A stretch of 64,000 nt of DNA from Pseudodesulfovibrio thermohalotolerans (lineage in GTDB: Bacteria; Desulfobacterota; Desulfovibrionia; Desulfovibrionales; Desulfovibrionaceae), in the NCBI RefSeq assembly GCF_021353295.2, contig NZ_CP120635.1:1220001-1284000 (forward strand). The letters are read 5' to 3'. Below, one piece after another: positions 31,898 to 48,246 of the stretch. The position numbers and the translations under genes are program-made. The notes under the pieces were generated by a model, which was not told the origin of the DNA, made no database searches, and saw nothing but the letters and a program-made list of their open reading frames with translations. The first letter of the stretch is position 1. Each line of letters starts with the position of its first letter.

Positions 31898-34800
31898 ATG
31901 GGTCAACTGAGAAAAAAATTCGGCAAAATCGTCAACACGCTCCCCATCCCGCATCTGCTGGAGCTCCAGGTGGATTCGTACAATCGTTTCCTCCAGGCAG
32001 ATACCCCGCCGGCCAGCCGGGGCGACTTCGGGCTTGAGGGTGTGTTCAGGTCCGTTTTTCCCATTGAAGATTTCAACAAGACCGCTAGCCTTGATTTCGT
32101 GTCCTATGAAATCGGCGAACCAAAATACGACGTCGATGAGTGCATCTCCAAGGGTCTGACCTTCGAGACGCCCATCCGTATCACCGTCCGTCTCGTAGTT
32201 TTTGACGTGGATGAAGAGACCGACAACCGCACGATTCGCGACATCAAGGAACAGGACATATACTTCGGCACGCTTCCGCTGATGACAGAGAAGGGCACCT
32301 ATGTCATCAACGGCACCGAGCGTGTCATTGTTAACCAGTTGCAGCGTTCCCCGGGCATCATTTTCGAGCATGACTCGGGCAAGTCCCACTCCAGCCGCAA
32401 GGTCCTTTATTCGAGCCGCATCATCCCCATGCGCGGGTCCTGGCTCGATTTCGATTTCGATCACAAGGATATCCTGTACGTGCGCATCGACCGTCGCCGC
32501 AAGATGCCCGTGACCATTCTGTTGAAGGCCATGGGACTCTCCCGCGCCGATATTCTCGACTACTTCTACGACGTCGAATCCTATACCTTGCTCAAGAGCA
32601 AGGTCATGCGCAAGGTCGTGGCTGAGCAGTACCGCAAGGAAACCGCCTACACCGATGTGGAAGTCGACGGCAAAGTCATTCTCAAGAAGGGCGTCGACAT
32701 CACCAAGGGCGCCTGGAAAAAACTCGTTCGCCACGAAGTGAAGGCTATCGAGGTTGATCCAACTTCCCTGATCGGCCTGTTCCTGGCCCGCGATATCGTG
32801 GACAAGAACGGCGAGGTCATCGCCGAGGCCGCCGAGGAACTGAGCCAGGATCTCATCGACCGCCTTCGCGACGCCAAGATCAAGGATCTGGATGTTCTGC
32901 ACACGCATGGCATGGAGGTATCCTCCTCCCTGCGCGACACGCTGCTGCTCGACAAGACCACGGACATGGAGACTGCACAGATTGAGATCTACCGCAGGCT
33001 TCGGCCGAGCTCCCCGCCCACGCCCGAGATTGCGGCCAGCTTCTTTGAGAACCTGTTCCGCTCTTCCGACTACTATGACCTTTCCAGCGTGGGTCGGTAC
33101 AAGCTCAACTCCCGTCTGAACCAGGATGTGGACCTTTCCATCCGTACCCTGACCAACGAGGACATTCTCCTTGCGGTCAAGGAACTGATGCGCCTCAAGG
33201 ATACCCACGGTCCGGCCGACGATATCGACCACCTGGGCAACCGCCGTGTCCGCCCTGTTGGCGAATTGGTCGAGAACCAGTACCGCATCGGCCTCGTCCG
33301 CATGGAGCGCGCCATCAAGGAGCGTATGTCCCTGCAGGAAGTGGCCACCCTGATGCCCCATGATCTCATCAACCCCAAGCCGGTTGCCGCTGTGCTCAAG
33401 GAATTCTTCGGAACCTCCCAGCTCAGCCAGTTCATGGACCAGACCAACCCGCTCTCCGAGGTCACTCACAAGCGCCGACTGTCGGCGTTGGGACCCGGCG
33501 GCCTGACCCGCGAGCGTGCGGGCTTCGAAGTGCGCGACGTGCATACTTCCCACTACGGCCGTATCTGCCCCATTGAGACCCCGGAAGGTCCGAACATCGG
33601 TCTGATCGTTTCCCTGACCACCTACGCCAAGGTCAATGACTACGGTTTCATTGAGACTCCGTATCGTAGGGTGGTGGACAAGAAGATCACCAACGATATC
33701 TCCTATATGGACGCCTCCAAGGAGGCCAAGGAAGTGGTGGCCCAGGCCAACGCTCCCCTGGACAAGAACGGCGTCTTCATCAACGCCCGCGTCAACGCGC
33801 GTCTGGCTGGCGATGTCCAGCTGACCGCGGCCGAGGACGTTACCTGCATGGACATCAGCCCGAGCCAGACGGTTTCCATCTCCGCCGCGCTGATTCCCTT
33901 CCTGGAGCACGATGACGCCAACCGCGCGCTCATGGGCTCCAACATGATGCGTCAGGCCGTGCCGCTTCTCCAGGCCGAGGAGCCGCTCGTCGGCACCGAC
34001 ATGGAAGGCCCGGTCGCCCGTGATTCCGGGGCCTGTGTCCTGGCCCAGGAGGATGGCGTGATCCACTACGTGGACGCAGAGCGCATCATCATCAATTACG
34101 ATAATGGATTGTACCCCAACTCCGGCGGTTCCAAGCATTACGAACTGCAGAAGTGGCACAAGTCCAACCAGAACTCCTGCTTCGGCCAGACGCCTCGCGT
34201 TCAGGTCGGGCAGCGGGTAAAGAAGGGCGATGTCCTGGCCGACGGTCCGGGCATCGATCACGGCGAGCTTGCCCTGGGCAAGAACCTGCTGGTTGCCTTC
34301 ATGCCCTGGTGCGGCTTCAACTACGAGGACTCCGTTCTTATCTCCGAGCGCATGGTCAAGGAGGATGTCTATACCTCCATCCACATCGAGGAGTTTGAAT
34401 TGGTCGCTCGCGACACCAAGCTCGGACCCGAGGAAATCACCCGAGACATCTCGAACGTTTCCGAAGAGATGCTCCGTAACCTCGACGAATGCGGCATTAT
34501 CCGCATCGGCGCCCGGATCAAACCGGACGACATCATGGTCGGTAAGATCACGCCCAAGGGCGAGACCCAGTTGACCCCCGAGGAGAAGCTGCTGCGCGCC
34601 ATCTTCGGCGACAAGGCACGCGATGTGAAAAACACCTCCCTGAAGGTTCCGCCGGGAATCTCCGGCACCATCGTCGACGTGAAGGTCTTCAACCGCCGTT
34701 CCGGCGAGAAGGACGACCGCACCAAGGCTATCGAGGACGCCGAGCTGTCGGCCTTCGACGTCAAGGAGCAGAAGCACATCGCCGCCCTGACCGACGCCAT

Positions 34801-36031
34801 CCGCGAAAAGGTTTGGACCGTGCTGGAGGGTGCGAAGCTGAAGAAGGACCTCGCCGGTCCCAAGAAAGCCACCCTGGGCAAGACCGGGGAGGTTATCGAC
34901 CGCGAGGCCGTGGACTCCGTTCCGGTCAAGAAGCTCATCGGCCTGTTCGACCGCGAGGTCAACGATCAGCTCAAGCTGGTCGTGGCCGACTACGAGCAGC
35001 AGGTCGCCTTCATCAAGAACATCTATGATGTGAAGCGCGAGAAGGTGACCGAGGGCGACGATCTGCCTCCGGGTGTCATCAAGATGGTCAAGGTCTACGT
35101 CGCGGTGAAGCGTAAGCTCTCCGTGGGCGATAAGATGGCTGGCCGTCACGGTAACAAGGGTGTCGTATCCTGCATCCTGCCCGAAGAGGATATGCCGTTC
35201 TTCGAAGACGGCACTCCCATGGACATCGTTCTGAACCCCCTGGGCGTTCCCTCCCGTATGAATATCGGGCAGATCATGGAAACGCACCTGGGCATGGCCG
35301 GACGCAAGCTTGGCCAGCAGCTTCAGGCGACGCTTGAAGAGGGTGAAAACTCCATCGCGGCCATTCGCGAGGAGGTCAAGTCCATCCTCGACACCGGCGA
35401 CATGAATGAGCTTATCGACAGCATGTCCGATGAGGAGTTCGTGGAAGCGGTCAAGAAGCTCAAGAACGGCATCGTCGCCAAGACTCCGGTTTTCGACGGC
35501 GCCGAGGAAGAGGGCATCTGGAACTGGCTGGAAAAGGCCGGACTCGCTTCGGACGGCAAGTTCATCCTGTATGACGGCCGTACCGGCGAACCGTTCCACA
35601 ACCGGGTCACCGTGGGCATCATGTACTATCTCAAGTTGCACCACCTGGTTGATGAAAAGATCCATGCCCGGTCCACCGGCCCCTACTCCCTGGTTACGCA
35701 GCAGCCTCTGGGCGGTAAGGCTCAGTTCGGCGGCCAGCGACTCGGTGAGATGGAAGTCTGGGCCCTTGAGGCCTATGGCGCCGCCTATCTTCTGCAGGAA
35801 TTCCTGACCGTCAAATCCGATGACGTGCAGGGCCGTGTGAAGATGTACGAGAAGATCGTCAAGGGCGACAACTTCCTGGAAGCCGGTCTGCCGGAATCCT
35901 TCAACGTCCTGGTCAAGGAACTCATGTCGCTGGGTCTTGATGTGACCCTGCACTACGAGGACCGCAAGCGTCCCGGTCAGCCGCAGCAGCCCGCAGCCGT
36001 TCCGGCGGGGCCTCAGCCGCTGGTGGACTAG
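31898..36031 (+). CDS. rpoB: DNA-directed RNA polymerase subunit beta
   Basis: 1377 residues, a normal length for the proteobacterial beta subunit. Recognisable regions are the N-terminal [22 protein letters not shown], the rifampicin-pocket region [31 protein letters not shown] with wild-type-like residues, and the C-terminal [27 protein letters not shown] that binds beta prime. ATG 31898 has GAGGG before it; an earlier in-frame ATG at 31883 is less likely. A GC-rich hairpin separates it from rpoC. Confidence 0.98.
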   Translation: MGQLRKKFGKIVNTLPIPHLLELQVDSYNRFLQADTPPASRGDFGLEGVFRSVFPIEDFNKTASLDFVSYEIGEPKYDVDECISKGLTFETPIRITVRLVVFDVDEETDNRTIRDIKEQDIYFGTLPLMTEKGTYVINGTERVIVNQLQRSPGIIFEHDSGKSHSSRKVLYSSRIIPMRGSWLDFDFDHKDILYVRIDRRRKMPVTILLKAMGLSRADILDYFYDVESYTLLKSKVMRKVVAEQYRKETAYTDVEVDGKVILKKGVDITKGAWKKLVRHEVKAIEVDPTSLIGLFLARDIVDKNGEVIAEAAEELSQDLIDRLRDAKIKDLDVLHTHGMEVSSSLRDTLLLDKTTDMETAQIEIYRRLRPSSPPTPEIAASFFENLFRSSDYYDLSSVGRYKLNSRLNQDVDLSIRTLTNEDILLAVKELMRLKDTHGPADDIDHLGNRRVRPVGELVENQYRIGLVRMERAIKERMSLQEVATLMPHDLINPKPVAAVLKEFFGTSQLSQFMDQTNPLSEVTHKRRLSALGPGGLTRERAGFEVRDVHTSHYGRICPIETPEGPNIGLIVSLTTYAKVNDYGFIETPYRRVVDKKITNDISYMDASKEAKEVVAQANAPLDKNGVFINARVNARLAGDVQLTAAEDVTCMDISPSQTVSISAALIPFLEHDDANRALMGSNMMRQAVPLLQAEEPLVGTDMEGPVARDSGACVLAQEDGVIHYVDAERIIINYDNGLYPNSGGSKHYELQKWHKSNQNSCFGQTPRVQVGQRVKKGDVLADGPGIDHGELALGKNLLVAFMPWCGFNYEDSVLISERMVKEDVYTSIHIEEFELVARDTKLGPEEITRDISNVSEEMLRNLDECGIIRIGARIKPDDIMVGKITPKGETQLTPEEKLLRAIFGDKARDVKNTSLKVPPGISGTIVDVKVFNRRSGEKDDRTKAIEDAELSAFDVKEQKHIAALTDAIREKVWTVLEGAKLKKDLAGPKKATLGKTGEVIDREAVDSVPVKKLIGLFDREVNDQLKLVVADYEQQVAFIKNIYDVKREKVTEGDDLPPGVIKMVKVYVAVKRKLSVGDKMAGRHGNKGVVSCILPEEDMPFFEDGTPMDIVLNPLGVPSRMNIGQIMETHLGMAGRKLGQQLQATLEEGENSIAAIREEVKSILDTGDMNELIDSMSDEEFVEAVKKLKNGIVAKTPVFDGAEEEGIWNWLEKAGLASDGKFILYDGRTGEPFHNRVTVGIMYYLKLHHLVDEKIHARSTGPYSLVTQQPLGGKAQFGGQRLGEMEVWALEAYGAAYLLQEFLTVKSDDVQGRVKMYEKIVKGDNFLEAGLPESFNVLVKELMSLGLDVTLHYEDRKRPGQPQQPAAVPAGPQPLVD

Positions 36032-36054
36032 GCCCGGACAAAACAAGGTAATTG

Positions 36055-36084
36055 GCCCGGCCGGCCTTATTCGGCCGGCCGGGC
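36055..36084 (+). promoter_or_regulatory. rpoB-rpoC intergenic hairpin
   Basis: A perfect 12-bp all-GC stem (36055-36066 with 36073-36084) with a 6-base loop TTATTC and no T tract. It lies 32 bases before the rpoC ATG and may be an mRNA-processing, stability or pause element balancing beta and beta prime. Confidence 0.6.
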
Positions 36085-36115
36085 ATGATATAACTTTTTA
36101 CGATAGGGGATATCC

Positions 36116-40270
<4,155 letters not shown>

Positions 40271-40314
40271 CGCTGCTGGAATTATAACTCCGCAGCAATT
40301 GATATAACAGATTG

Positions 40315-40350
40315 AAAAAGTTGGAGAGGCCCTGCCTCTCCAACTTTTTT
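40315..40350 (+). terminator. Intrinsic terminator after rpoC
   Basis: A 16-base arm AAAAAGTTGGAGAGGC, loop CCT, and the complementary arm ending in six T, 45 bases after the rpoC stop. Confidence 0.9.
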
Positions 40351-40395
40351 GAAGGTCTTGACCGAAAAGTACACCCAATCTCCGGGCGAAACACC

Positions 40396-40425
40396 TTGAC
40401 AACGTCCGGTTGAATGGAGTACTTC
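40396..40425 (+). promoter_or_regulatory. Candidate promoter of rpsL-rpsG-fusA
   Basis: TTGACA (40396-40401) and TACTTC (40420-40425) are 18 bases apart, about 60 bases before rpsL and downstream of the rpoC terminator. The -10 is a partial match only. Confidence 0.55.
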
Positions 40426-40485
40426 CGGTCCTCTTTGCGCATGATTTGCGCACAGGTAGCGTATTAACTAATGATTGGAGGATGA

Positions 40486-40857
40486 ATGCCCACTATTAAC
40501 CAGCTCATCCGTAAAGGCCGCGAAGCGCAGCCCAAGCGGAAGAAGACCCCGGCCCTGATGGAATGCCCTCAGCGCCGCGGTGTTTGCACCAGGGTGTACA
40601 CCACGACCCCGAAGAAGCCGAACTCCGCACTTCGTAAGGTTGCCCGTGTGCGTCTGACCAACAGCATGGAAGTCACCGCCTATATCGGTGGTGAGGGCCA
40701 TAACCTGCAGGAACACTCCGTGGTTCTGATCCGCGGCGGCCGTGTAAAGGACCTTCCCGGTGTCCGTTACCACATCGTCCGCGGTACTCTCGATACCTCC
40801 GGTGTCGACGATCGTCGCCGCGGCCGTTCCAAGTACGGCACCAAGCGCCCGAAATAA
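40486..40857 (+). CDS. rpsL: 30S ribosomal protein S12
   Basis: A 123-residue decoding-centre protein. The loop TPKKPNSA (41-48) keeps the lysine whose substitution gives streptomycin resistance in other bacteria, and the second loop reads [23 protein letters not shown] marks the ribosome-binding site. rpsG follows after about 100 bases. Confidence 0.98.
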   Translation: MPTINQLIRKGREAQPKRKKTPALMECPQRRGVCTRVYTTTPKKPNSALRKVARVRLTNSMEVTAYIGGEGHNLQEHSVVLIRGGRVKDLPGVRYHIVRGTLDTSGVDDRRRGRSKYGTKRPK

Positions 40858-40865
40858 GGTTATAG

Positions 40866-41426
<561 letters not shown>

Positions 41427-41441
41427 TCACGGAGTAGTACA

Positions 41442-43514
41442 GTGGCGAGACAAGTACCCAGAGAGAAACAACGCAATATTGGTATCATGGCCCACATCGA
41501 TGCGGGCAAGACTACCACTACTGAGCGAATTCTGTTTTACACCGGCGTGTCCCACAAGCTCGGTGAGGTCCATGACGGCGAGGCCACCATGGACTGGATG
41601 GTTCAGGAGCAGGAACGCGGCATCACCATCACTTCCGCCGCGACCACCTGTTTCTGGCGCGATCATCGCATCAACATCATCGACACGCCCGGCCACGTTG
41701 ACTTTACCATGGAAGTCGAGCGTGCCCTGCGCGTTCTGGACGGCGCTGTCGCCGTCTTCGACTCCGTTGCGGGCGTCGAGCCTCAGTCCGAGACCGTTTG
41801 GCGTCAGGCTGACCGCTACCACGTTCCCCGCATGGCGTTCGTCAACAAGATGGACCGCATCGGCGCCAACTTCTTCCGTTGCGTCGACATGATGAAGACC
41901 CGCCTCGGCGCCAAGCCGGTTCCTCTTCAGCTTCCCATCGGAGCCGAAGACGATTTCGATGGCGTCGTCGACCTCATCGAAGGCAAGGCCTACATCTACG
42001 ATCACAAGGACCACGGTGCCAGCTTCACCACCACCGAGGTCCCGGCCGAGCTTCAGGACCAGTACGAAGAGATGCGCGCCGAGATGATCGAAGCCATCGC
42101 AGAAGAGGATGAAACTCTCCTCGAAAAGTACATGGCCGAAGAGGAGCTGACTCCGGAAGAACTGCGCGAGGGCGTGCGCAAGGCCACCACGAGGCTGGCC
42201 ATCTGCCCCGTGCTGTGCGGCACCGCGTTCCGCAACAAGGGTGTGCAGCCTCTGCTCGACGCCGTCGTCGATTATCTGCCCAGTCCCTTGGACATCGAAG
42301 TCATGAAGGGCACCGACCCGAGGACCGAAGAGGTCGTCGAGTGCCCCTGCGACGACGACGTGCCCATGGCCGCCCTGGCCTTCAAGCTCATGACCGACCC
42401 GTTCGTCGGTCACCTGACCTTCCTGCGTCTCTACTCGGGCAAGATCGAGTCCGGCGCCACGTTCATGAACGCGGCCACCGGCAAGAAGGAGCGCATCGGT
42501 CGTCTTCTGAAAATGCACGCCAACAAGCGTGAGGAAATTAAAGAGGCATACGCCGGCGACATCGTTGCCGCCGTCGGCCTCAAGAACATGGCCACCGGCG
42601 ATACCTTGTGCGACCTCAAGCGCGCCGTGGTTCTGGAGTCCCTGGACATCCCGGAGCCGGTTATCGAAGTGGCGATCGAACCCAAGACCAAGGCAGACCG
42701 CGACACCCTGTCCGCCGCTCTCGTCAAGCTGGCCAAGGAGGATCCTTCCTTCCGCGTCAAGGGCGACGAGGAGACCGGACAGACCCTGATCGCCGGAATG
42801 GGTGAGTTGCATCTCGAAATCATCGTTGACCGCCTGCTGCGCGAGTTCAACGTGAACGCCAACGTGGGCGCTCCCCGCGTGGCCTACCGAGAGACCATCT
42901 CCGCGCCGAACAAGGTTGATGTCAAACATGCCAAGCAGTCTGGTGGCCGTGGTCAGTACGGCCATGTCGTCATCGAAATCGAGCCCAACTCCGAGAAGGG
43001 CTACGAGTTCGTTGACGAGATCAAGGGCGGCGTGATTCCCAAGGAATACATCCCCGCCGTTGACAAGGGCATCCAGGATGCCATGAAGAACGGCATCATG
43101 GCCGGTTTCCCGGTCGTTGATGTTAAGGTCAAGCTCGTTTTCGGCTCCTACCATGAAGTCGACTCCAGCGAGCAGGCCTTCTACATCGCCGGTTCTCTGG
43201 CCATCAAGGAAGCCTGCCGAGGCGCCAAGCCGGTGCTGCTCGAACCGATCATGTCGGTTGAAGTTGTTACCCCCGAGGACTACCTCGGCGATGTCATGGG
43301 CGACTTGAACGGCCGCCGCGGCCGCGTGGGCGAAATGGAAGCCCGCACCGGCGTGCAGGTCATTCGGTCCTTCGTGCCGCTGTCCGAGATGTTCGGTTAC
43401 GCCACTGATCTTCGTTCGAAGACTCAGGGCCGGGCCACCTTCACCATGCAGTTCGATCACTACGAGCGGTTGCCGAACAACTTGGCCGAAGAATTGATGA
43501 AAGGAAACGATTAA
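41442..43514 (+). CDS. fusA: Translation elongation factor G
   Basis: 690 residues; a GTPase that drives translocation. G motifs are AHIDAGKTT, the switch [19 protein letters not shown] and NKMDR, followed by domains II-V ([16 protein letters not shown] in domain IV). The start is GTG at 41442 behind GGAG. It ends the str-type operon; a new promoter for the S10 operon follows within 60 bases. Confidence 0.98.
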   Translation: MARQVPREKQRNIGIMAHIDAGKTTTTERILFYTGVSHKLGEVHDGEATMDWMVQEQERGITITSAATTCFWRDHRINIIDTPGHVDFTMEVERALRVLDGAVAVFDSVAGVEPQSETVWRQADRYHVPRMAFVNKMDRIGANFFRCVDMMKTRLGAKPVPLQLPIGAEDDFDGVVDLIEGKAYIYDHKDHGASFTTTEVPAELQDQYEEMRAEMIEAIAEEDETLLEKYMAEEELTPEELREGVRKATTRLAICPVLCGTAFRNKGVQPLLDAVVDYLPSPLDIEVMKGTDPRTEEVVECPCDDDVPMAALAFKLMTDPFVGHLTFLRLYSGKIESGATFMNAATGKKERIGRLLKMHANKREEIKEAYAGDIVAAVGLKNMATGDTLCDLKRAVVLESLDIPEPVIEVAIEPKTKADRDTLSAALVKLAKEDPSFRVKGDEETGQTLIAGMGELHLEIIVDRLLREFNVNANVGAPRVAYRETISAPNKVDVKHAKQSGGRGQYGHVVIEIEPNSEKGYEFVDEIKGGVIPKEYIPAVDKGIQDAMKNGIMAGFPVVDVKVKLVFGSYHEVDSSEQAFYIAGSLAIKEACRGAKPVLLEPIMSVEVVTPEDYLGDVMGDLNGRRGRVGEMEARTGVQVIRSFVPLSEMFGYATDLRSKTQGRATFTMQFDHYERLPNNLAEELMKGND

Positions 43515-43542
43515 ACGTAGAGCCGAGGATTTTCCCTTTGCT

Positions 43543-43571
43543 TGACAGTGCGGTGGCGTGGGTGTATTCAT
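43543..43571 (+). promoter_or_regulatory. Promoter of the S10-spc-alpha operon
   Basis: TTGACA (43543-43548) and TATTCA (43566-43571) are exactly 17 bases apart, in the 130-base gap between fusA and rpsJ. This is one of the best sigma-70 matches in the window. Confidence 0.65.
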
Positions 43572-43577
43572 CCCGTC

Positions 43578-43602
43578 CGCCGCATGGTTCGGCGCCTTTT
43601 TC
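43578..43602 (+). terminator. Possible attenuator in the rpsJ leader
   Basis: A 5-bp stem CGCCG/CGGCG (43579-43583 with 43591-43595) with a 7-base loop, followed by CCTTTTTC, just downstream of the S10 promoter. The stem is short, so this is tentative. Confidence 0.3.
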
Positions 43603-43644
43603 TTTCGGGCGCGGTAAAGATAAATCCTTTGAGGAGAAAGCACT

Positions 43645-43965
43645 ATGGCTGCTTCGATGGCGAGCGATCGCATCAGAATTAAACTGAGAGCATACGATTA
43701 CCGTATTCTGGACAAGGCTGTCACCGAAATCGTTGACACCGCCCGGAATACTGGTGCGGCTATTGCCGGCCCCGTGCCGCTGCCCACCGACATTCATCGT
43801 ACCACCGTCCAGAAATCCGTTCACGTGGACAAGAAGTCCCGCGAGCAGTTTGAAATGCGCATTCACAAGCGTCTTCTGGATATCCTTGAACCCACTCAGC
43901 AGACTGTTGACGCTCTGGGCAAGCTTTCGCTGCCCGCCGGCGTGGACGTCGAGATCAAGCTCTAG
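43645..43965 (+). CDS. rpsJ: 30S ribosomal protein S10
   Basis: A 106-residue S10/NusE, also a partner of NusB and NusG. The core [17 protein letters not shown] and the tip segment [28 protein letters not shown] are typical. It opens [18 protein letters not shown] upstream supports the first ATG, while the second (four codons later) would give the more usual length. It is the first gene of the large ribosomal operon. Confidence 0.96.
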   Translation: MAASMASDRIRIKLRAYDYRILDKAVTEIVDTARNTGAAIAGPVPLPTDIHRTTVQKSVHVDKKSREQFEMRIHKRLLDILEPTQQTVDALGKLSLPAGVDVEIKL

Positions 43966-43975
43966 GAGTATAGTT

Positions 43976-44608
43976 ATGGCTAAGACTCTCGGATTGCTTG
44001 GCAGAAAGCTGGGCATGACCCGCATTTTCAAGGACGATGGTACCATCTGCCCCGTGACCGTTATCGAGGCGGGACCTTGCCCGGTCATGCAGATCAAGAC
44101 CACTGACAAGGAAGGCTACAACGCCTTGCAACTCGGCTATGATTCCATTCCCGAGCGCAAGGTGAACAAGCCCATGAAGGGCCACATGGCCAAGGCAGGC
44201 AAAGACCTGTACCGCCTCCTCAAGGAATTTCCCCTTGAGGCCGTGGAAGGCTATGAACTGGGCCAGGAGATCACCGTCGATATCTTTGCCGCCGGTGAAA
44301 AGGTCAAGGTTACCGGTACCTCCAAGGGTAAGGGGTTCCAGGGCGTCATGAAGCGTCACAACTTCGCTGGCTCCCGCGCCTCCCATGGTGCCGAGAAGGT
44401 GCATCGCGTTCCCGGTTCCGTCGGTAACGCGACTTTCCCCGGCCGTGTTTGGAAGGGCAAGAAGATGCCCGGCCAGATGGGTAACGCACGCGTGACCTTG
44501 AGCAACGTGGAAATCGTCGATGTCAGGCCCGAGGACAATGTTCTCGTGGTGAAGGGCCAGGTTCCCGGCCCGAACAATGGCCTCGTCATGATCCGCAAGA
44601 ACGGCTAA
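43976..44608 (+). CDS. rplC: 50S ribosomal protein L3
   Basis: A 210-residue protein near the peptidyl-transferase centre. [18 protein letters not shown] opens the family, and the long loop [38 protein letters not shown] is the extension reaching into the 23S core. AGGAG precedes the ATG. An in-frame start inside rpsJ is rejected. Confidence 0.97.
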   Translation: MAKTLGLLGRKLGMTRIFKDDGTICPVTVIEAGPCPVMQIKTTDKEGYNALQLGYDSIPERKVNKPMKGHMAKAGKDLYRLLKEFPLEAVEGYELGQEITVDIFAAGEKVKVTGTSKGKGFQGVMKRHNFAGSRASHGAEKVHRVPGSVGNATFPGRVWKGKKMPGQMGNARVTLSNVEIVDVRPEDNVLVVKGQVPGPNNGLVMIRKNG

Positions 44609-44620
44609 GAGGTATACGTC

Positions 44621-45241
44621 ATGGCAAAAATTCAAGTTGTAGATCAGAATAACAATAAGGTGGGCGACATCGAGCTGGCTCCCGAGGTTTTCGAGGTTGA
44701 AATCATGCCTGAAATCCTCAACCAGGTCGTCCGCGCCCAGCGCGCTTCCCAGCGCCAGGGCACCCATGCCACCAAGAACCGTGCCCTGAAGACCGGCGGC
44801 GGCCGCAAGCCGTGGCGCCAGAAGGGCACCGGCCGCGCCCGCGCCGGCTCCACCCGTTCGCCCCTGTGGCGCGGTGGTGCCACCGTGTTTGGCCCGCAGC
44901 CCCGCGACTACACCTTCAAGGTCAACAAGAAGGTGCGCAAGCTGGCCCTGAAGATGGCCCTGTCCTCCCGCGTCTCCGAAGCGAAGATGACGGTGGTCAA
45001 GTCCATCGATCTCCCCGAGATCAAGACCAAGGCCTTCGCTGAAGTCGCCAAGAACCTCGGCCTGAACAAGACCTTGATCGTCGCCAAGGATGCCGATTCG
45101 ACCCTGACGATGTCTGCGCGCAACATGCCGCACATCAAGGTCATCGAGGCCGACAAGCTGAATGTTTACGACGTGCTGCTGTACCCCGAGCTGGTTATGC
45201 TCGAGTCCGCCGCCCAAGACGTTCAAGAGAGGTTGAAGTAA
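44621..45241 (+). CDS. rplD: 50S ribosomal protein L4
   Basis: A 206-residue exit-tunnel protein. The basic loop RALKTGGGRKPWRQKGTGRARAGSTRSPLWRGGATVFGP is the tunnel-lining and rRNA-binding segment. In E. coli L4 represses this operon through the leader. Its TAATG overlaps the rplW start by one base. Confidence 0.97.
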   Translation: MAKIQVVDQNNNKVGDIELAPEVFEVEIMPEILNQVVRAQRASQRQGTHATKNRALKTGGGRKPWRQKGTGRARAGSTRSPLWRGGATVFGPQPRDYTFKVNKKVRKLALKMALSSRVSEAKMTVVKSIDLPEIKTKAFAEVAKNLGLNKTLIVAKDADSTLTMSARNMPHIKVIEADKLNVYDVLLYPELVMLESAAQDVQERLK

Positions 45242-45534
45242 TGGATTATTCGAAAGTCCTGCTCAAGCCCGTGGTCTCCGAGAAGGCCAACGACGCCAAG
45301 GAGCAATCCAATCACGTCTCTTTTTACGTCCACCCCGATTCCAACAAGATCGAGGTGAAGAAGGCCGTTGAAGCAGCCTTCGACGTCAAAGTCGAGTCCG
45401 TGAATATCGTGAGCAAGAAAGCCATGCCCCGCAAGAAGTTCGGCCGACTCACCGGTGGTCGCATCCCCGGTTACAAGAAGGCCTACGTCAAGCTTGCCGC
45501 TGGTGATAAAATCGAAATCTTCGAAGGAGTGTAA
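45241..45534 (+). CDS. rplW: 50S ribosomal protein L23
   Basis: A 97-residue protein at the tunnel exit where signal recognition particle and trigger factor dock. The family opens LLKPVVSEKAN, and the KKAVEAAFDVKVESVNIV and KKAYVKLAAGDKIEIF segments are typical. It begins one base inside the rplD stop. Confidence 0.96.
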   Translation: MDYSKVLLKPVVSEKANDAKEQSNHVSFYVHPDSNKIEVKKAVEAAFDVKVESVNIVSKKAMPRKKFGRLTGGRIPGYKKAYVKLAAGDKIEIFEGV

Positions 45535-45537
45535 CCC

Positions 45538-46368
45538 ATGGCAACCCGTAAGCTGAAGCCTACTTCTCCGGGACGCCGGTTCCAGACCGTTTCCGATTTT
45601 GCGGAGATTACCCGGACCACTCCCGAGAAGTCGCTGACCAAAGGCCTGACCAAGAAGGCCGGACGCAACAACAACGGCCGCGTGACCATGCGTCGTCGCG
45701 GCGGCGGCAACAAATCCCTGTACCGTTTGATCGACTTCAAGCGGAACAAGATCGGCGTGCCCGCCAAGGTTGCTGAGATCGAGTACGATCCGAACCGCAG
45801 CGCCCGTATCGCCCTGCTGCATTATGCGGACGGCGAGAAGCGTTACATCCTGGCCCCTGTCGGCCTGACCCAGGGCGATGTCATCGCCGCTGGCGAGGGT
45901 GCCGACATCAAGCCCGGCAACGCTATGCCTCTGACTCAGGTCCCGACCGGTACCATCGTGCACAACATTGAGTTGTACCCGGGCAAGGGCGGCCAGTTCT
46001 GCCGCGCCGCCGGTACCTATGCCCAGCTGATCGCCAAGGAAGGCAAGTACGCTCTTCTGCGTATGCCCTCCGGCGAGGTTCGCAAGGTGCTGGCCACCTG
46101 CTGCGCCACCATCGGCCAGGTTGGAAACATTCATCACGAGAACATCAAGATCGGTAAGGCCGGACGCAATCGTTGGCTTGGCCGTCGCCCGAAGGTCCGT
46201 GGTGTGGCAATGAACCCGATCGATCACCCGTTGGGTGGTGGTGAGGGCCGTAGTTCCGGTGGTCGCCATCCGGTGTCCCCGTGGGGTACCCCGGCCAAGG
46301 GTTACAAGACCCGGAACAGGAAGAAGGCTTCCTCGAAGCTCATCGTCAAACGCCGCGGCCAGAAGTAG
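45538..46368 (+). CDS. rplB: 50S ribosomal protein L2
   Basis: A 276-residue protein needed for subunit joining and the peptidyl-transferase centre. The segment [30 protein letters not shown] contains the conserved histidine-rich loop; [22 protein letters not shown] is the N-terminal RNA-binding part. It starts three bases after rplW. Confidence 0.98.
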   Translation: MATRKLKPTSPGRRFQTVSDFAEITRTTPEKSLTKGLTKKAGRNNNGRVTMRRRGGGNKSLYRLIDFKRNKIGVPAKVAEIEYDPNRSARIALLHYADGEKRYILAPVGLTQGDVIAAGEGADIKPGNAMPLTQVPTGTIVHNIELYPGKGGQFCRAAGTYAQLIAKEGKYALLRMPSGEVRKVLATCCATIGQVGNIHHENIKIGKAGRNRWLGRRPKVRGVAMNPIDHPLGGGEGRSSGGRHPVSPWGTPAKGYKTRNRKKASSKLIVKRRGQK

Positions 46369-46379
46369 GAGTATAACCA

Positions 46380-46649
46380 ATGCCTAGATCTCTTAAAAAG
46401 GGTCCGTTCCTCGACGGTCACCTGATAAAGAAAATCCAAGTGGCTGCCGAAAATCAGGATCGCCGCGTGATCAAGACCTGGTCCCGCCGTTCCACGATCG
46501 TCCCCGAGATGGTCGGTATGACTTTCGCAGTCCACAATGGCCGTAAGTTCATCCCCGTGTTTGTGACCGAAAATATGGTCGGTCACAAGCTGGGTGAATT
46601 CTCCCCGACCCGTACCTACTTCGGCCACGTTGCCGACAAGAAAAAGTAG
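46380..46649 (+). CDS. rpsS: 30S ribosomal protein S19
   Basis: An 89-residue protein of the 30S head that contacts S13 and A-site t[21 protein letters not shown] and the C-terminal [15 protein letters not shown] are the family signature. TAGGAG lies before the ATG. Confidence 0.97.
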   Translation: MPRSLKKGPFLDGHLIKKIQVAAENQDRRVIKTWSRRSTIVPEMVGMTFAVHNGRKFIPVFVTENMVGHKLGEFSPTRTYFGHVADKKK

Positions 46650-46661
46650 GGGGAGTAAATA

Positions 46662-46994
46662 ATGGAAGCCAAAGCAGTTGCCAAGTTCATCCGCGTGTCT
46701 CCGCGTAAGACCCGCATCGTTGCCGAGAACATCAAGGGCAAGGGCGTCGAAGATGCCCTGAACATCCTGCGGTTCACTCCGCAGAAGCCCGCCGCCATTC
46801 TCAGCAAGGTGCTGTATTCCGCCGTTTCCAACGCGGAGCAGATGCCTGGTGTTGACGTTGATTCTCTGATCGTCGATTCGGTCGTTGTCAACGAAGGTCC
46901 TACCTGGAAGCGTATCCAGCCGCGTGCCATGGGCCGCGCCTACCGCGTCCGGAAGCGTACCAGTCACATTACCATCGTAGTCAAGGAACAGTAG
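46662..46994 (+). CDS. rplV: 50S ribosomal protein L22
   Basis: A 110-residue exit-tunnel protein. [20 protein letters not shown] opens it, and the tunnel hairpin is [23 protein letters not shown] precedes the ATG; rpsC starts one base after its stop. Confidence 0.97.
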   Translation: MEAKAVAKFIRVSPRKTRIVAENIKGKGVEDALNILRFTPQKPAAILSKVLYSAVSNAEQMPGVDVDSLIVDSVVVNEGPTWKRIQPRAMGRAYRVRKRTSHITIVVKEQ

Positions 46995-46995
46995 T

Positions 46996-47637
46996 ATGGG
47001 ACAGAAAGTACATCCTTACGGTTTTCGTCTGGGGTATAACAAGAACTGGCTGTCCCGCTGGTACAGCAAAAAGGATTACCCTGCGTTCGTCTTCCAGGAC
47101 GACCAGGTCCGCAAGTTCGTCAAGAAAAAACTGTATCAGGCCGGCGTTTCCCGTCTCGAAATCGAGCGGGCCGGCGGCAAGATTCGCCTGATCATCCACA
47201 CCGCGCGTCCCGGTATCGTCATCGGCCGCAAGGGTGTAGAGATAGAAAAGTTGCGTGAAGAATTGCGCAACAAGTTTCAAACCGAGTTCACCATTGAGGT
47301 CAACGAGATCCGTCGACCGGAGGTTGAAGCTCAGCTCGTAGCTGAGAACATTGCCCAGCAGCTCGAACGTCGTATTGCCTTCCGCCGTGCCATGAAGCGC
47401 ACGGTGGGCCTTGCCAGGAAATTCGGCGCCGAGGGTATCAAAGTCGCGTGTGCCGGCCGTTTGGCCGGAGCTGAAATCGCACGTGGCGAATGGTACCGTG
47501 ATGGGCGTGTGCCCCTGCACACCCTTCGTGCCGACATCGACTACGGTTTCGCCGAAGCGGCCACCACTTACGGCGTCATCGGTGTCAAGGTCTGGATCTT
47601 CAAGGGTGAGATTCTGGACAAAGAGGTACAACAGTAA
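46996..47637 (+). CDS. rpsC: 30S ribosomal protein S3
   Basis: A 213-residue protein of the mRNA entry channel with an N-terminal KH domain ([19 protein letters not shown]). The C-terminal domain includes [31 protein letters not shown]. It overlaps the rplP start by one base. Confidence 0.97.
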   Translation: MGQKVHPYGFRLGYNKNWLSRWYSKKDYPAFVFQDDQVRKFVKKKLYQAGVSRLEIERAGGKIRLIIHTARPGIVIGRKGVEIEKLREELRNKFQTEFTIEVNEIRRPEVEAQLVAENIAQQLERRIAFRRAMKRTVGLARKFGAEGIKVACAGRLAGAEIARGEWYRDGRVPLHTLRADIDYGFAEAATTYGVIGVKVWIFKGEILDKEVQQ

Positions 47638-48050
47638 TGCTCGCTCCAAAAAGAGTTAAATTCAGAAAGCGGCAGAAAGGCCGCCTCAGAGGCAAGGCCC
47701 AACGGGGTAACATAGTGTCCTTCGGCGATATCGGCCTGAAGGCATTGGAGCACGGAAAGATCACCAGCCAGCAGATTGAGTCCGCTCGTGTCGCCATCAT
47801 GCGTCACATCAAGCGCGGCGGTAAGGTCTGGATCCGCATCTTCCCTGATTTCCCCGTCACCTCCAAGCCCGCGGAAGTCCGCATGGGTAAAGGTAAGGGC
47901 GCTCCCGACGGATGGGTTGCGCCGGTGAAACCGGGCCGCATCATGTACGAAGTGAAGGGCGTCGATATCGAGCTCGCCAAGGAAGCCCTCAAGCGCGCTT
48001 CCTACAAGCTGCCGATCAAGACGACCATCGTTGTGAAGGAGGGTCTGTAA
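47637..48050 (+). CDS. rplP: 50S ribosomal protein L16
   Basis: A 137-residue protein near the A-site tRNA elbow. [24 protein letters not shown] and [21 protein letters not shown] are strongly conserved. It starts in TAATG with rpsC, and rpmC follows after one base. Confidence 0.97.
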   Translation: MLAPKRVKFRKRQKGRLRGKAQRGNIVSFGDIGLKALEHGKITSQQIESARVAIMRHIKRGGKVWIRIFPDFPVTSKPAEVRMGKGKGAPDGWVAPVKPGRIMYEVKGVDIELAKEALKRASYKLPIKTTIVVKEGL

Positions 48051-48051
48051 G

Positions 48052-48243
48052 ATGACTTCCAAAGAACTTCGTGAATTGGATGACGCCAAACTGGCTGAGA
48101 AGCTGAAGGAATCCCGGCACGAGCTGTTTTCCATGCGTTTCAAGCATGCGACCGCTCAGCTGGAGAACACCAAGGCTCTCTCCGGCGTCAAGAAGACCAT
48201 CGCCCGTATCCTGACTATTCAGCAGGAACGACAGGGAGCTTAA
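48052..48243 (+). CDS. rpmC: 50S ribosomal protein L29
   Basis: A 63-residue two-helix protein at the tunnel exit. LRELDDAKLAEKLKESRHELFSMRFKHATAQLEN is typical. A run of GAGGG near the rplP end supplies the ribosome-binding site, and rpsQ follows after three bases. Confidence 0.95.
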   Translation: MTSKELRELDDAKLAEKLKESRHELFSMRFKHATAQLENTKALSGVKKTIARILTIQQERQGA

Positions 48244-48246
48244 GAA

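Noticed and set aside
31787..36046. Very long open frame (over 1400 codons) on the minus strand opposite rpoB
   Set aside because: It mirrors rpoB codon bias in a GC-rich gene, has low-complexity composition and no family motif.
41427..43673. Long antisense open frame opposite fusA
   Set aside because: A shadow of fusA; it crosses the S10 promoter and has no recognisable domains.
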